In this document: positions 43,907-51,799 of the stretch, one piece after another
Position numbering within the stretch: the stretch's first letter is position 1
How the letters are laid out: each line of letters opens with the position of its first letter
NCBI GenBank assembly: GCA_046160865.1
Contig: JBJXHG010000050.1
Span: 1 to 64,000, forward strand
Origin: JBJXHG01 sp046160865
GTDB taxonomy: Bacteria > Planctomycetota > UBA1135 > GCA-002686595
Reading direction: 5' to 3'
DNA: 64,000 nt
The notes under the pieces: model-generated
Database searches by the model: none
What the model was told of the DNA's origin: nothing
Seen by the model: the letters and a program-made list of their open reading frames with translations, nothing else
Program-made: the position numbers and the translations under genes

Positions 43907-45082
43907 ATGAAGATCGCGCACCTGTTCGCTCTCCTCGCTCTCGCCGCCGCGTCCGCTTGCCGCACGACGCCGGACTACGGACGCGCGCTGCCCGACGGCG
44001 CGCCGGCGCTGATCCCGCTGGGACCGAACGAACAGCACCCCGGCTTCCAGCATCAGTTCGCGGAGCGCGAAGACATCCTGCCCGCGCTCGATCAGTCGAT
44101 CGCGTGGATGTCGAAGAAGACGTCGGCGGGTTTCTTCCCGATCGAAGGCGTGACCTTCGAACGCGCGCGCGCGAGCCTCGAGCGTTTCCGTGAGCTGCTC
44201 ACGAGCTCGCCCGACGCCGCGACGTTCGAAGAGCGCATCGAGAACGAGTTCACGATCTACAAGAGCGCCGGCTGGAACGGAGAAGGCGGCGGCGTGCTGT
44301 TCACGGGCTACTGCACGCCGATCCTCGACGGGCGGATCGCCGCCGACGCGACGTACAAGTATCCGCTGTACGCGCTGCCGCCGGATCTCGCCAAGGGCGA
44401 GGGCGGCGCGATCCTCGGACGCAAGACGGACGGCGGCATCGAGCCGTATCCGACGCGCAGCGTGATCGAGGCGACGGCGATGTTCGAAGGCCAGGGGCTC
44501 GAGCTCGTCTGGCTCAAGGATCCGATCGACGCGTACATCGCGCACGTGAACGGATCGGCGTTCATCGAGCTGCCGGACGGCGACATGCTGCGGCTCGGCT
44601 ACTCGGGCAAGAACGGCCGCGAGTACAAGTCGCTCGGACAGGAGCTCGTGAAGGACAAGCAGATCGCGAAGGACAAGGTTTCACTCGCCGGGATCCGCAA
44701 GTGGGCGGGCGAGAACCCGGGCAAAGTGCAGGATTACCTCAACCGCAACGACTCGTACGTCTTCTTCACGCGGATCGACGGCAACCCGCGCGGCTCGCTA
44801 AACGTGCCCGTCGCCGCGTCTCGCTCTCTCGCGACGGACAAGCGGCTCTTCCCGCGCGGGTCGATCGTGTTCGTCGAGGCGAAGGACGGCACGAAGTCGA
44901 GCGACGGTCCCGAGCTGAACCACTTCATGTTCGATCAGGACACGGGCGGCGCGATTCGCACGGCCGGCCGCGCGGACGTGTATCTCGGCATCGGTCCCGA
45001 CGCGGAGCTGCTCGCCGGCCGCACGCGCATCGAAGGCCAGCTCTACTACTTGTTCCTGAAGGACACGAACGTCGACGCGTGA
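43907..45082 (+). CDS. mltA: Membrane-bound lytic murein transglycosylase A (lipoprotein)
   Basis: 391 residues with lipobox SAC at the end of the signal. MltA landmarks are present: FTGYCTPILDGR, YPLYALPPDL, PTRSVIEATA, LVWLKDPIDAYIAHVNGSAF, LRLGYSGKNGREY, then the 3D-domain Asp residues in SLATDKRLFPRGSIVFVEA and FMFDQDTGGAIRTAGRADVYLG. It cleaves peptidoglycan glycan strands to anhydro-muropeptides from the outer membrane. Its presence supports a peptidoglycan wall. Monocistronic, and convergent with the DUF5674 pair. Confidence 0.95.
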   Translation: MKIAHLFALLALAAASACRTTPDYGRALPDGAPALIPLGPNEQHPGFQHQFAEREDILPALDQSIAWMSKKTSAGFFPIEGVTFERARASLERFRELLTSSPDAATFEERIENEFTIYKSAGWNGEGGGVLFTGYCTPILDGRIAADATYKYPLYALPPDLAKGEGGAILGRKTDGGIEPYPTRSVIEATAMFEGQGLELVWLKDPIDAYIAHVNGSAFIELPDGDMLRLGYSGKNGREYKSLGQELVKDKQIAKDKVSLAGIRKWAGENPGKVQDYLNRNDSYVFFTRIDGNPRGSLNVPVAASRSLATDKRLFPRGSIVFVEAKDGTKSSDGPELNHFMFDQDTGGAIRTAGRADVYLGIGPDAELLAGRTRIEGQLYYLFLKDTNVDA

Positions 45083-45088
45083 CGCGCG

Positions 45089-45433
45089 TCACAGGCCGAG
45101 CGGAACAATCTGCTTCGCGGCCTCGGGCGTCATCTGGAGCAGCACGCGGAGCGCGAGCGCGTGCGCGGCGGGGTCGAGGCCCTCGCTCGCGTACAGCTCG
45201 GCCACGACGCCGCGCCAACGCAGGGGCTCGCGGCGCAGATTGCGCCGCACTCCGGCCTCGACCGTCAAATCGACGAGACGCAGGACGCGCTCATATCCGT
45301 TCTTCACGCTGCGCTCGTGCTGCGGCTGCATCGAGAAGAGTCCGCGGTGCATCTCGCTCGCGATCATCAAGATCTGCTGATCGAGCGTGAACTCGCGCCA
45401 GCGATCCACCGTCAATGCGGCGTGCTGCTTCAC
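45089..45433 (-). CDS. Hypothetical protein coupled to a DUF5674 gene
   Basis: 114 residues, helical: VKQHAALTVDRWREFTLDQQ, then ILMIASEMHRG, KNGYERVLRLVDLTVEAG and LRREPLRWRGVVAELYASEG. I do not recognise the family. The GTG start overlaps the TGA of the upstream DUF5674 gene (GTGA), and the gene is co-directional. That coupling suggests a two-protein complex, perhaps a toxin-antitoxin-like or regulatory pair, but no motif proves it. Confidence 0.6.
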   Translation of the reverse strand: MKQHAALTVDRWREFTLDQQILMIASEMHRGLFSMQPQHERSVKNGYERVLRLVDLTVEAGVRRNLRREPLRWRGVVAELYASEGLDPAAHALALRVLLQMTPEAAKQIVPLGL

Positions 45434-45810
45434 GACAGAGGCTCTCCGGTCCCAATCAGCTTGAACACGATGGCGCGTACTCGCGAGCGCACGGATTCGT
45501 CCTCGATCAGCATCGTACGATTGCCGCGCGCGGGCCGGATGTTGATCGGCGACGCGTGCTCGATGCACGCATCGGGCTCGCGACCGGGGACGTAGTAGCC
45601 GCCCCAAAGCGAATCGTGCCGAGATCCACGCTCGAGCAAGAGATCCTCGGCCGCAGCGTGTTGCTCTCCGCCGAGCGCAGCGAGTCCCCGATCGACGTCC
45701 ACGACGAACCTCACCGTGCCTTCGAATCGACCGACGACGAGCTGTGCGAGCTCCGCGGGCTCGATTCGCGACGACACGACGAGGATGCGTGGTATGCGTG
45801 ACGCGCACAT
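45430..45810 (-). CDS. DUF5674-family protein
   Basis: 126 residues. It fits a family pattern I recall: an initial ILVVSSRIEPAELAQLV, the central FVVDVDRGLAALGGEQHAAA, LLLERGSRHDSLWGGYYVPG and the strongly conserved ASPINIRPARGNRTMLIEDE. No biochemical function is established. It is small and cytosolic. First gene of a coupled pair with the helical protein downstream. Confidence 0.7.
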   Translation of the reverse strand: MCASRIPRILVVSSRIEPAELAQLVVGRFEGTVRFVVDVDRGLAALGGEQHAAAEDLLLERGSRHDSLWGGYYVPGREPDACIEHASPINIRPARGNRTMLIEDESVRSRVRAIVFKLIGTGEPLS

Positions 45811-45893
45811 CGCACGGAATCCTAACGGCGCTGCGGCGAGCTGTCTGGCCGACGCTGCCGCTCCGGATGCACGCGTGGCAAGATGCTCGCGCC

Positions 45894-46394
45894 ATGTCCG
45901 ATTCGAGCTCGCGAGCAGGGGAACGCGGCACCGTCCTCGCCGTGTGCACCGGCGCCGGCGGAATCCCGAAGCACGCCGTCGAGTCCGCGCGCGTCGACGA
46001 GCTCGGGCTCGACGGCGATGCGCATCGCTTCAAGAGCCACGGCGGCGCGCATCGCGCCGTGTGCATCTTCTCGATCGAGGACTACCGTTCGCTCCAAGCG
46101 GACGGCGTCGCGGCGACGGCGCCGGGCGCGTTCGGCGAGAACCTGCTCACGCAGGGACTCGACTATGCGCAGCTGCGCGCCGGCGATCGACTGCACGTCG
46201 GCGACGAAGTGGAGCTCGAGATCCACGACGTGCGTGCGCCGTGCGGCACGCTGAAGTCGGTCGACAGTCGTTTCCCGAACCTCATGGTGGGCCGCAGCGG
46301 CTTCGTCTGCCGCGTGCTGCGCGCCGGAATCGTGCGCACGGGCGTCTCCGTCACGCGCGGCGTGCGCGCCGACAGCTCACCCGCGACCGGGTGA
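45894..46394 (+). CDS. MOSC-domain protein (YiiM-like)
   Basis: 166 residues. The beta-barrel core is recognisable: ARVDELGLDGDAHRFKSHGG, AVCIFSIEDY, GAFGENLLTQGLDY, RAGDRLHVGDEVELEI and the conserved Cys in APCGTLK. MOSC proteins bind or deliver sulfur carried on molybdenum cofactor or act in detoxification of N-hydroxylated compounds. The ATG MSDSSSRAGERG is chosen because family homology begins directly after it. Its TGA stop is followed at once by the -10-like box of the next gene. Confidence 0.88.
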   Translation: MSDSSSRAGERGTVLAVCTGAGGIPKHAVESARVDELGLDGDAHRFKSHGGAHRAVCIFSIEDYRSLQADGVAATAPGAFGENLLTQGLDYAQLRAGDRLHVGDEVELEIHDVRAPCGTLKSVDSRFPNLMVGRSGFVCRVLRAGIVRTGVSVTRGVRADSSPATG

Positions 46395-46400
46395 TAGACT
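46395..46400 (+). promoter_or_regulatory. Candidate -10 box (TAGACT), ATG 11 bases downstream
   Basis: TAGACT follows directly after the MOSC stop codon. The identical hexamer and 11-base spacing recur before the kinase at 55489. Confidence 0.45.
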
Positions 46401-46411
46401 TCTCCTCGCGC

Positions 46412-47143
46412 ATGTCGTCGGCAGCACCCGAACCCTCGGTGGACCAGCAGAATCTCGTCTACCACGAAGCGCAGGATCGCATGGCGCTCCTGCCGAACTA
46501 CTACTCTTGGATCGCGTCGCACTTCCGCGACCATCTCTCGGGCACCGTGCTCGAGCTCGGCTGCGGCGCCGGCTACGTCATCCAGAATTACATCGAGCGC
46601 GTCGAGCGCGTCATCGGCGCCGACATCAATCCCGAGCTGCTCGAGCGTCTCGCGCGCAGCTACCCGAGCGGCAAGCTGCGCGCGGTGAAAGTCGACTTGC
46701 GCGGCGATTGGAGCGAGATCGCGGACGTGCGCGCCGATGTCGTCGTGGCGCTCGATGTCGTCGAGCACTTCGAGGACGACGACGCTTTCGTGGAGAAGCT
46801 GAAGCGCTCGCTGAAGCCGGGCGGCAAGGCCGTGCTGAAAGTGCCCGCGCAAGCCGCGCTGTACAACGAGATGGACGAAGCGTCGGGACACTACCGCCGC
46901 TATGACGAGGAGCCCTTGAAGCGGCTGATGGAGGCGCGCGGCTTCCGAACCGTGTCGCTGCGGCACATGAACCCCGCGGGCGCGTGGGGATATCGCTTCA
47001 AGAAGGGCAAGCGCACGAACTACTCGAAGACGTTCTCGCCGGCCAAGCTGCGCGCGGTGAACGCGGCGATTCCCGTGCTCGCGTGGCTCGACCACGTGCC
47101 GGGCCTCAAAGGCCTGAGCCTCGTCGGCGTGTTCGCGAGTTGA
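46412..47143 (+). CDS. Class I SAM-dependent methyltransferase
   Basis: 243 residues. Motif I VLELGCGAGYV, acidic strand RVIGADINPELL, motif post-II KVDLRGDW, motif IV VVVALDVVEHFEDDDAF and the KPGGKAVLKVPA block are all in place (Methyltransf_11/23 type). The C-terminal AGAWGYRFKKGKRTNYSKTF suggests a small-molecule or lipid/sugar acceptor, as in methyltransferases of surface-polysaccharide pathways, but the target is unknown. A GTG at 46391 is an alternative start. Confidence 0.88.
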   Translation: MSSAAPEPSVDQQNLVYHEAQDRMALLPNYYSWIASHFRDHLSGTVLELGCGAGYVIQNYIERVERVIGADINPELLERLARSYPSGKLRAVKVDLRGDWSEIADVRADVVVALDVVEHFEDDDAFVEKLKRSLKPGGKAVLKVPAQAALYNEMDEASGHYRRYDEEPLKRLMEARGFRTVSLRHMNPAGAWGYRFKKGKRTNYSKTFSPAKLRAVNAAIPVLAWLDHVPGLKGLSLVGVFAS

Positions 47144-47193
47144 CGCCGCACGCGCCCCGCCGCCTCCCTTCGACGACACGCAGGGCGCGCGGC

Positions 47194-47199
47194 TATTCT
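47194..47199 (+). promoter_or_regulatory. Candidate -10 box (TATTCT), ATG 6 bases downstream
   Basis: TATTCT, then GCGCGC, then the ATG of the lipoprotein methyltransferase gene. This predicts a leaderless mRNA. Confidence 0.5.
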
Positions 47200-47205
47200 G
47201 CGCGC

Positions 47206-47943
47206 ATGCACAAGCTCTCGATCGCTGCGTTGATCTTCGTCTGCGCCGCGGCGCTCGGCGCGTGCCGTCAGCTCGCGCGCGAGCCGCAATCCGCCGGCCA
47301 CACGCACGACACGCCGGCCGAGCGAGCGAGCACGGCGAATCGCGACAAACACGCCGACCCCGACGTGCAGCAGTACATCGCGCGCTTGCAGAGCGAAGAG
47401 CGCGTGGCCGACCTCCAGATCGGCGTCGTGGTCGGCAAGCTCGCGCTGCCGGCGGACGCGGTGATCGGCGACCTCGGCTGCGGTCCGGGACTCTTCGCGG
47501 TCGCGTTCGCACAGGCGTGCGCGCGTGGCGTCGTCTACGCTTCCGACATCGAGCCTGCTCAGCTCGATCAAGTTCGGCAGAGGCTCGTCCGCAACGACTT
47601 GCGCAACGTGGTGCCCGTGCTCGCATCGGCCGACGACCCGCACTTCCCGCCCGCGCGCCTCGACGTCGTGTTCATCGGCGACACGTACCACCATCTCTCC
47701 GACCGCGTCGCGTACATGCGCCGACTCCAGAGCACGCTGCGACCGACGGGCAGGCTCGTGGTCCTCGAGTACAAGCCCGGCGACCTCGCGGTCGGACCTC
47801 CGGCCGATCACAAGCTCCCCGAAGGCGTGATGCGCCGTGAGCTCTCCGACGCGGGCTACACGCTCGTCGAGCACTTCGACACGCACCCGTACCACGACTT
47901 CGAGATCTGGCGCGTGCTGCAAGCGTGGGAGAAGGCGCGCTGA
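47206..47943 (+). CDS. SAM methyltransferase-fold protein with lipoprotein signal
   Basis: 245 residues. It begins with a lipoprotein signal (MHKLSIAALIFVCAAALGAC), then a linker rich in His/Thr/Asp. A methyltransferase core follows: VIGDLGCGPGLFAVAFA (motif I), VVYASDIEPAQLDQV, and LDVVFIGDTYHHLSDRVAYM, RPTGRLVVLEYKPGDLAV. SAM is not expected outside the cytoplasm, so either the signal is misleading, the protein stays inside, or the fold is used differently. The ATG lies 6 bases from a TATTCT box. Confidence 0.78.
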   Translation: MHKLSIAALIFVCAAALGACRQLAREPQSAGHTHDTPAERASTANRDKHADPDVQQYIARLQSEERVADLQIGVVVGKLALPADAVIGDLGCGPGLFAVAFAQACARGVVYASDIEPAQLDQVRQRLVRNDLRNVVPVLASADDPHFPPARLDVVFIGDTYHHLSDRVAYMRRLQSTLRPTGRLVVLEYKPGDLAVGPPADHKLPEGVMRRELSDAGYTLVEHFDTHPYHDFEIWRVLQAWEKAR

Positions 47944-48013
47944 CGGCGCGCGCTGCCCTACCGCGTCTCGCGCGGTTACCATGCCGCGCCGCGCAGTCCG
48001 GAAGAGACTCTCC

Positions 48014-48253
48014 ATGCCCACCTACGAAGTTCAGAGCTACACGGTCAATCCGGTCGAAGGCGACGATCAGATCGAGCTCGTCATCCACGCATCCGACGGC
48101 AGCAAGTGGGAGTACGGCATCCCGTTCAACCGCGCGTCGGGCCGCTACACGTTCGAGGAGATCGACGTGCTCGCGATGGACTTCGGCGACGACTTCGCGG
48201 AAGAGCTGACGGGCAAGCTCGACCGGCTCGTGCAGTCGCTCGTGCGCGGCTGA
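48014..48253 (+). CDS. Small acidic protein, paralogue of the gene at 20575
   Basis: 79 residues, MPTYEVQSYTVNPVEG. It shares with the 77-residue product at 20575 a beta-hairpin (YGIPFNRASGRYTFEEIDVL against YQFDFDPRSGRYEFSERDLL), a D-F-G turn and a final amphipathic helix. No named family is recognised. It sits between the lipoprotein methyltransferase gene and the minus-strand TPR gene. An AGAGACTCTCC stretch upstream offers only a weak ribosome-binding site. Confidence 0.7.
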   Translation: MPTYEVQSYTVNPVEGDDQIELVIHASDGSKWEYGIPFNRASGRYTFEEIDVLAMDFGDDFAEELTGKLDRLVQSLVRG

Positions 48254-48261
48254 GCCCGCCT

Positions 48262-49314
48262 TCAGTCGCCTTCGCGCGGCTCGGCGTCGGTCGTCTGCGC
48301 GGCTCGATCGACGCGCGGCGCGAGCTTCTTCGACTCCAGCGGCTCCGTGAGGCGCGTCAGCGCCTTGCGACGCTGCCCGTCGGTCTCGAACTTCAGCGCG
48401 CGTGTCACCATGTCGAGCGTGTTCTCCGTGTCGCCGAGCGACGCGTACAGCACCGCGAGGTTGGTGAGCGCCATCAAGCACGACGGATCCGTCTCGACGG
48501 CACGCCGGTAGTTCGCGATCGCTTCATCGGGGCGCCCGAGCTCTTCGCGCAAGACGCCGAGGCCGAAGTGCGCGCGCGTGCACTGCGGATCCTTCTCGAT
48601 CGCGCGCTGCAACCAGCGCTCGCACGTGAGCTGCGCGCCCGGCTGCACGCGACACAGCGTGCCGTCGAGGCTGAGCGACGAGGCCGCAACGAGCTCGTCG
48701 ACCGTTCCGTCGCGGAGCAAGAACAGCTGCTCGTAGGCTTCGAACGCTGCGCACGCGTCGCCCGTCGCGCTCGAAGCGCGCGCGAGCAGCGCGTAGCTGT
48801 CTGCGTCGCCGCCCGTGAGCTGGATCGCGTCGCGCAGGAGCGGGAGTGCTTCCGACTCGCGGCGCAGCTCGATGCGCAGTCGCGCCAGTGCGAGGAGCGC
48901 GCTGACACGCTTCGGCTCCAGCGCGAGCAAGCTGACATAGCACTCTTCGGCTGCGCGCCGGAACCCGCGCTGCTGGAGCGCTTGGCCCTTGATGTCGAGC
49001 AGCTCCAGATCGTTCGGAAAGCGCTCGAGGCCGAGGCTCGCCATCTGCACGGCGCTCGTCGGATCCTTGAGCATCATCAGTGCGCGCGCGGTTTCCACGC
49101 ACGGCTGCGACGACCGGTCGCCTTCCTCGAGGTAGACCTCGTGCCAGCGCGCCGCCGCCACCGACCAGTTCTTCTCGCGCGTCGCCACTTCCGCGACCGC
49201 ACGCGGGTTCGCGATCGGCGGTAGGCGTCTCGGAGACTCACAACCTGGCCCGAGCGTCGCGCTCAGGCCGAGCAGCCACATCGAAGCATTGCGCACACGT
49301 GTTCGGAGAATCAT
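48262..49314 (-). CDS. TPR-repeat lipoprotein
   Basis: 350 residues from MILRTRVRNASMWLLGLS, which gives a lipobox ending in GPGC. At least six tetratricopeptide-type repeats follow, e.g. ELLDIKGQALQQRGFRRAAE, SALLALARLRIELRRESEAL and ALTNLAVLYASLGDTENTLD. TPRs build protein-binding superhelices; the partner is unknown. It ends convergently with the small acidic gene (8-bp gap). The frame runs upstream to 49407, but that region overlaps the promoter of the HAD gene. Confidence 0.78.
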   Translation of the reverse strand: MILRTRVRNASMWLLGLSATLGPGCESPRRLPPIANPRAVAEVATREKNWSVAAARWHEVYLEEGDRSSQPCVETARALMMLKDPTSAVQMASLGLERFPNDLELLDIKGQALQQRGFRRAAEECYVSLLALEPKRVSALLALARLRIELRRESEALPLLRDAIQLTGGDADSYALLARASSATGDACAAFEAYEQLFLLRDGTVDELVAASSLSLDGTLCRVQPGAQLTCERWLQRAIEKDPQCTRAHFGLGVLREELGRPDEAIANYRRAVETDPSCLMALTNLAVLYASLGDTENTLDMVTRALKFETDGQRRKALTRLTEPLESKKLAPRVDRAAQTTDAEPREGD

Positions 49315-49362
49315 CGAGAAACCAGCCCGCGCGCCCTGCCGGACGCGAGCCGTCGTTGTACC

Positions 49363-49368
49363 TAGAAT
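49363..49368 (+). promoter_or_regulatory. Candidate -10 box (TAGAAT) of the HAD/MoxR operon
   Basis: CCTAGAATGCTCC lies 56 bases before the HAD start, in the divergent gap. It has the same CTAGAAT core as the boxes at 13121 and 51407, but here without a repeat element. Confidence 0.4.
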
Positions 49369-49424
49369 GCTCCCGAAAAACTCCAACCCTCGCTTCCGGA
49401 TCCGCACGTCGGAAGCGCCCCCCC

Positions 49425-50129
49425 ATGGCGCTCAAGGCAGTCTTCATCGACCTCGGCAATACCCTGCTTTATGAAAAGCCGTCGCGCTTCGGGATCTACG
49501 CCGACGCCGCGCGTCGGCGTGGAGTGGATCTCACGGACGACGCGATGCAGGCGCTCATGCGGCGCGCGCACGCCGAGCTGCCGCGCGAGATCGACGGCTC
49601 GTTTCGCTACACCGACGGCTGGTTCCGCGCCTACATCGCACGTATCTTCCACGCTGGCCTCGGGCTTCCGCTCAGCGAGCTCGCGAGCCTCTCGGAAGAA
49701 CTCTTTGCGCAGTTTTCGCGACCCGGCACCTTCGCGCGGTTTCCCGGCACGGACGAGCTCCTCGCCGAGTTGCGTGAGCGCGGCTTGTGCGTCGGCATCG
49801 TCTCCAACTGGAGCACGCGTCTGCCCGCGCTCCTGCAGCGGCTCGACCTGGCGCGACGGATCGACTTCTTCCTCTGCTCGGCGATCGAGCGTGTCGAGAA
49901 GCCGCAGGCCGAGATCTTCGCGCGCGCGCTGCGCGCAAGTGGCGTCGAGCCGCACGAGGCGCTGCACGCCGGTGACGATCTCGACAAGGACTTCGTCGGC
50001 GCGCGCACCGTCGGCATCCGGCCCGTGCTCGTCGATCACGCGCGCCGTCACACGCCATGGGATGCGAGCGCGGGGCTGCGCGTCGAGAGCCTGGACGAGC
50101 TGCGCCGTTCGATCGCGGAGATCCGCTAG
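49425..50129 (+). CDS. HAD-superfamily hydrolase
   Basis: 234 residues. Motif I AVFIDLGNTLL (nucleophile Asp9), motif II GIVSNWS, motif III Lys in RVEKPQAEIF and motif IV HAGDDLDKDFVGAR are intact. The helical cap between residues 20 and 100 marks subfamily I. Asp9 is followed by L-G rather than x-D, as in HDHD3-like members, so classical acid-base catalysis may differ. Likely a small phosphatase. The TAG stop directly precedes the ATG of the MoxR gene, so the two are one operon. Confidence 0.88.
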   Translation: MALKAVFIDLGNTLLYEKPSRFGIYADAARRRGVDLTDDAMQALMRRAHAELPREIDGSFRYTDGWFRAYIARIFHAGLGLPLSELASLSEELFAQFSRPGTFARFPGTDELLAELRERGLCVGIVSNWSTRLPALLQRLDLARRIDFFLCSAIERVEKPQAEIFARALRASGVEPHEALHAGDDLDKDFVGARTVGIRPVLVDHARRHTPWDASAGLRVESLDELRRSIAEIR

Positions 50130-51143
50130 ATGAGCGAGCGGCCGAGCGGCGATGTCGATGCCATCGAGCGCGAAGTCGGCGCCGTGCGCGACACCTTCGC
50201 GCAGCTGACGGCCGCCATCGAACGGCGCTTCGTCGGACAGACGGCCATCGTCGAGGAGCTCCTGTTCGCGCTCTTCGCGGGCGGGCACGTGCTGCTCGAG
50301 GGCGCGCCGGGGCTGGGCAAGACGACGCTCGTCCACGCGATCGCCGACGCGCTCGAGCTCACTTTCAAGCGCATCCAGTTCACGCCGGACCTGATGCCGG
50401 CGGACGTGATCGGCACGCGCCTCCTGACGGAAGACGCGCAGGGTCGGAGGCGCTTCGAGTTCCAGAAGGGCCCCGTCTTCGCGCACGTCCTGCTCGCGGA
50501 CGAGATCAATCGCGCGACGCCGCGCACGCAGTCCGCGCTTCTCGAAGCGATGCAGGAGCGCCAGGTCACCGTGTTCGGCGAGACGCTCGACCTCGAGGAT
50601 CCGTTCTTCGTCGTCGCCACGCAGAACCCGATCGAGATGGAAGGGACGTATCCGCTGCCCGAGGCGCAGATCGACCGCTTCCTGCTCAAGCTCGACGTCC
50701 CCGCGCCGGATCTCGAGCAGCTGCGCTCGATCCTGACGGCATCACTCGATGCACCCGGCGCCGCAGCGCTGCACGCCGCGAGCCGCGACACGCTCCTGCG
50801 CGCGCGTTCGATCGTGAAGCAAGTCCCCGTCAGCGCGGCGATCGTCGATCTCGTCGCGCGCCTCCTGCTCGCGACGCAACCGACGCACGCTTCGGCACCC
50901 GCGCCGATCCGCCGCCTCGTGCGGTACGGATCCAGCCCGCGCGGTGGACAGGCGATCCTCGCGACCGCGCGCGTGCGCGCGCTCGTCCGCGGCCGACTGC
51001 ACGTGACGGAAGACGACGTCGCTGCGACCGCACCGGCCGCGTTGCGACACCGCTTGATCGCGAGTTACGAAGGCGAAGCCGAGGTCGCGCGACCGGACGA
51101 CTTGGTTCGAGCCGCGCTCGCCGTCGCGCTGCGCGCATCGTGA
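50130..51143 (+). CDS. MoxR-family AAA+ ATPase
   Basis: 337 residues. Walker A EGAPGLGKT (57-65), FTPDLMPADVIGT, Walker B HVLLADEINRATPRTQSALLEAMQE and sensor 1 FFVVATQNPIEMEGTYPLPEAQIDRF are diagnostic of MoxR. These chaperone-like ATPases usually act with DUF58 and VWA-domain proteins encoded next door. None follows here: the next 280 bp are palindromic repeats. It is coupled to the HAD gene with no gap. Partners may lie elsewhere in the genome. Confidence 0.94.
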   Translation: MSERPSGDVDAIEREVGAVRDTFAQLTAAIERRFVGQTAIVEELLFALFAGGHVLLEGAPGLGKTTLVHAIADALELTFKRIQFTPDLMPADVIGTRLLTEDAQGRRRFEFQKGPVFAHVLLADEINRATPRTQSALLEAMQERQVTVFGETLDLEDPFFVVATQNPIEMEGTYPLPEAQIDRFLLKLDVPAPDLEQLRSILTASLDAPGAAALHAASRDTLLRARSIVKQVPVSAAIVDLVARLLLATQPTHASAPAPIRRLVRYGSSPRGGQAILATARVRALVRGRLHVTEDDVAATAPAALRHRLIASYEGEAEVARPDDLVRAALAVALRAS

Positions 51144-51206
51144 AAGCGCTGTTGCCGGCGGAACGTTACCGCGGCTCACTGGCGCCGCGGGAGCGCTCCT
51201 TGTTCT

Positions 51207-51246
51207 GACGCGAACGGAGCAGGACGTGGTGAGAAATGCGGGCTAG
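51207..51246. repeat. Family A right-end fragment
   Basis: GACGCGAACGGAGCAGGACG followed by TGGTGAGAAATGCGGGCTAG is only the terminal 40 bp of family A. It joins family B copy 3 through a shared CTAG. Confidence 0.75.
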
Positions 51247-51409
51247 CAGTCCGTGGTGAAAGTGCTTCAAGCGCGAAAGTGGCCCGTTCGCGTCAGAACA
51301 AGGAGCGAGACCGCAGGCGAATCGTCGAGATTCGCCGAGGATCGCGCGAAGCCGGGCTGGCGCGAACGGGCCGCTTTCGCGCTGAATGACTTTCACCACG
51401 GGCTGCTAG
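51243..51409. repeat. Palindromic element family B, copy 3
   Basis: 167 bp with CTAG at both ends. Arms CAGTCCGTGGTGAAAGTGCT and AGTCATTCAGCGCG (read on the other strand) pair almost fully. The arm segment GCGCGAAAG is found on both sides, where copy 1 has GCCCGAAAG on both sides. The centre GGAGCGAGACCGCAGGCGAA is unchanged. Confidence 0.87.
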
Positions 51410-51412
51410 AAT
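51407..51412 (+). promoter_or_regulatory. Candidate -10 box TAGAAT formed at the end of family B copy 3
   Basis: The terminal CTAG of the element runs into AATCCGCGCGTC and the ATG (9 bases after the box). Compare 13121-13126. Confidence 0.5.
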
Positions 51413-51421
51413 CCGCGCGTC

Positions 51422-51796
51422 ATGGCGGCGGCGCGCGCGTACGTGTGGATCGTGCTCTGCGCACTCGGTGTGTGCTTCGCGCGCATTCCGATCACGGTGC
51501 CGTCCGTCGCGAGCGACTGCTGCAGCGAATCCGCTTGCTGCTGCGGGCAATCGAGCGAGATGAGCTGCTGCGATGCGGACGCGGAGAGCGTCGGTCGCGT
51601 GCGTATCGCTCCGCCGTGCAGCTGCCGCCACACGCCGTCGCTCTTCGCCGCCGTCGTCGACACACGGCCGTTCGAGCCGAAGATCGCAACTCGCGTCGTG
51701 GACGGCGTCGGCCGTCGGACGCAGCCGTGGCAAGGGCTCGAGCCGCGCTCCATGCATCCGGAGCCGGATGCGCCGGTGCCGCGTAAGGATTCGTGA
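51422..51796 (+). CDS. Cys-rich small exported protein
   Basis: 124 residues. An N-terminal hydrophobic segment (AYVWIVLCALGVCFARI) is followed by a dense cysteine block (DCCSESACCCGQSSEMSCCD) and PPCSCRH. I know no matching family. The Cys pattern suggests metal binding or many disulfides outside the membrane. The last 50 residues are Pro/Arg-rich and probably disordered. The gene lies between two palindromic elements, and its promoter box overlaps one of them. Confidence 0.6.
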   Translation: MAAARAYVWIVLCALGVCFARIPITVPSVASDCCSESACCCGQSSEMSCCDADAESVGRVRIAPPCSCRHTPSLFAAVVDTRPFEPKIATRVVDGVGRRTQPWQGLEPRSMHPEPDAPVPRKDS

Positions 51797-51799
51797 AGC

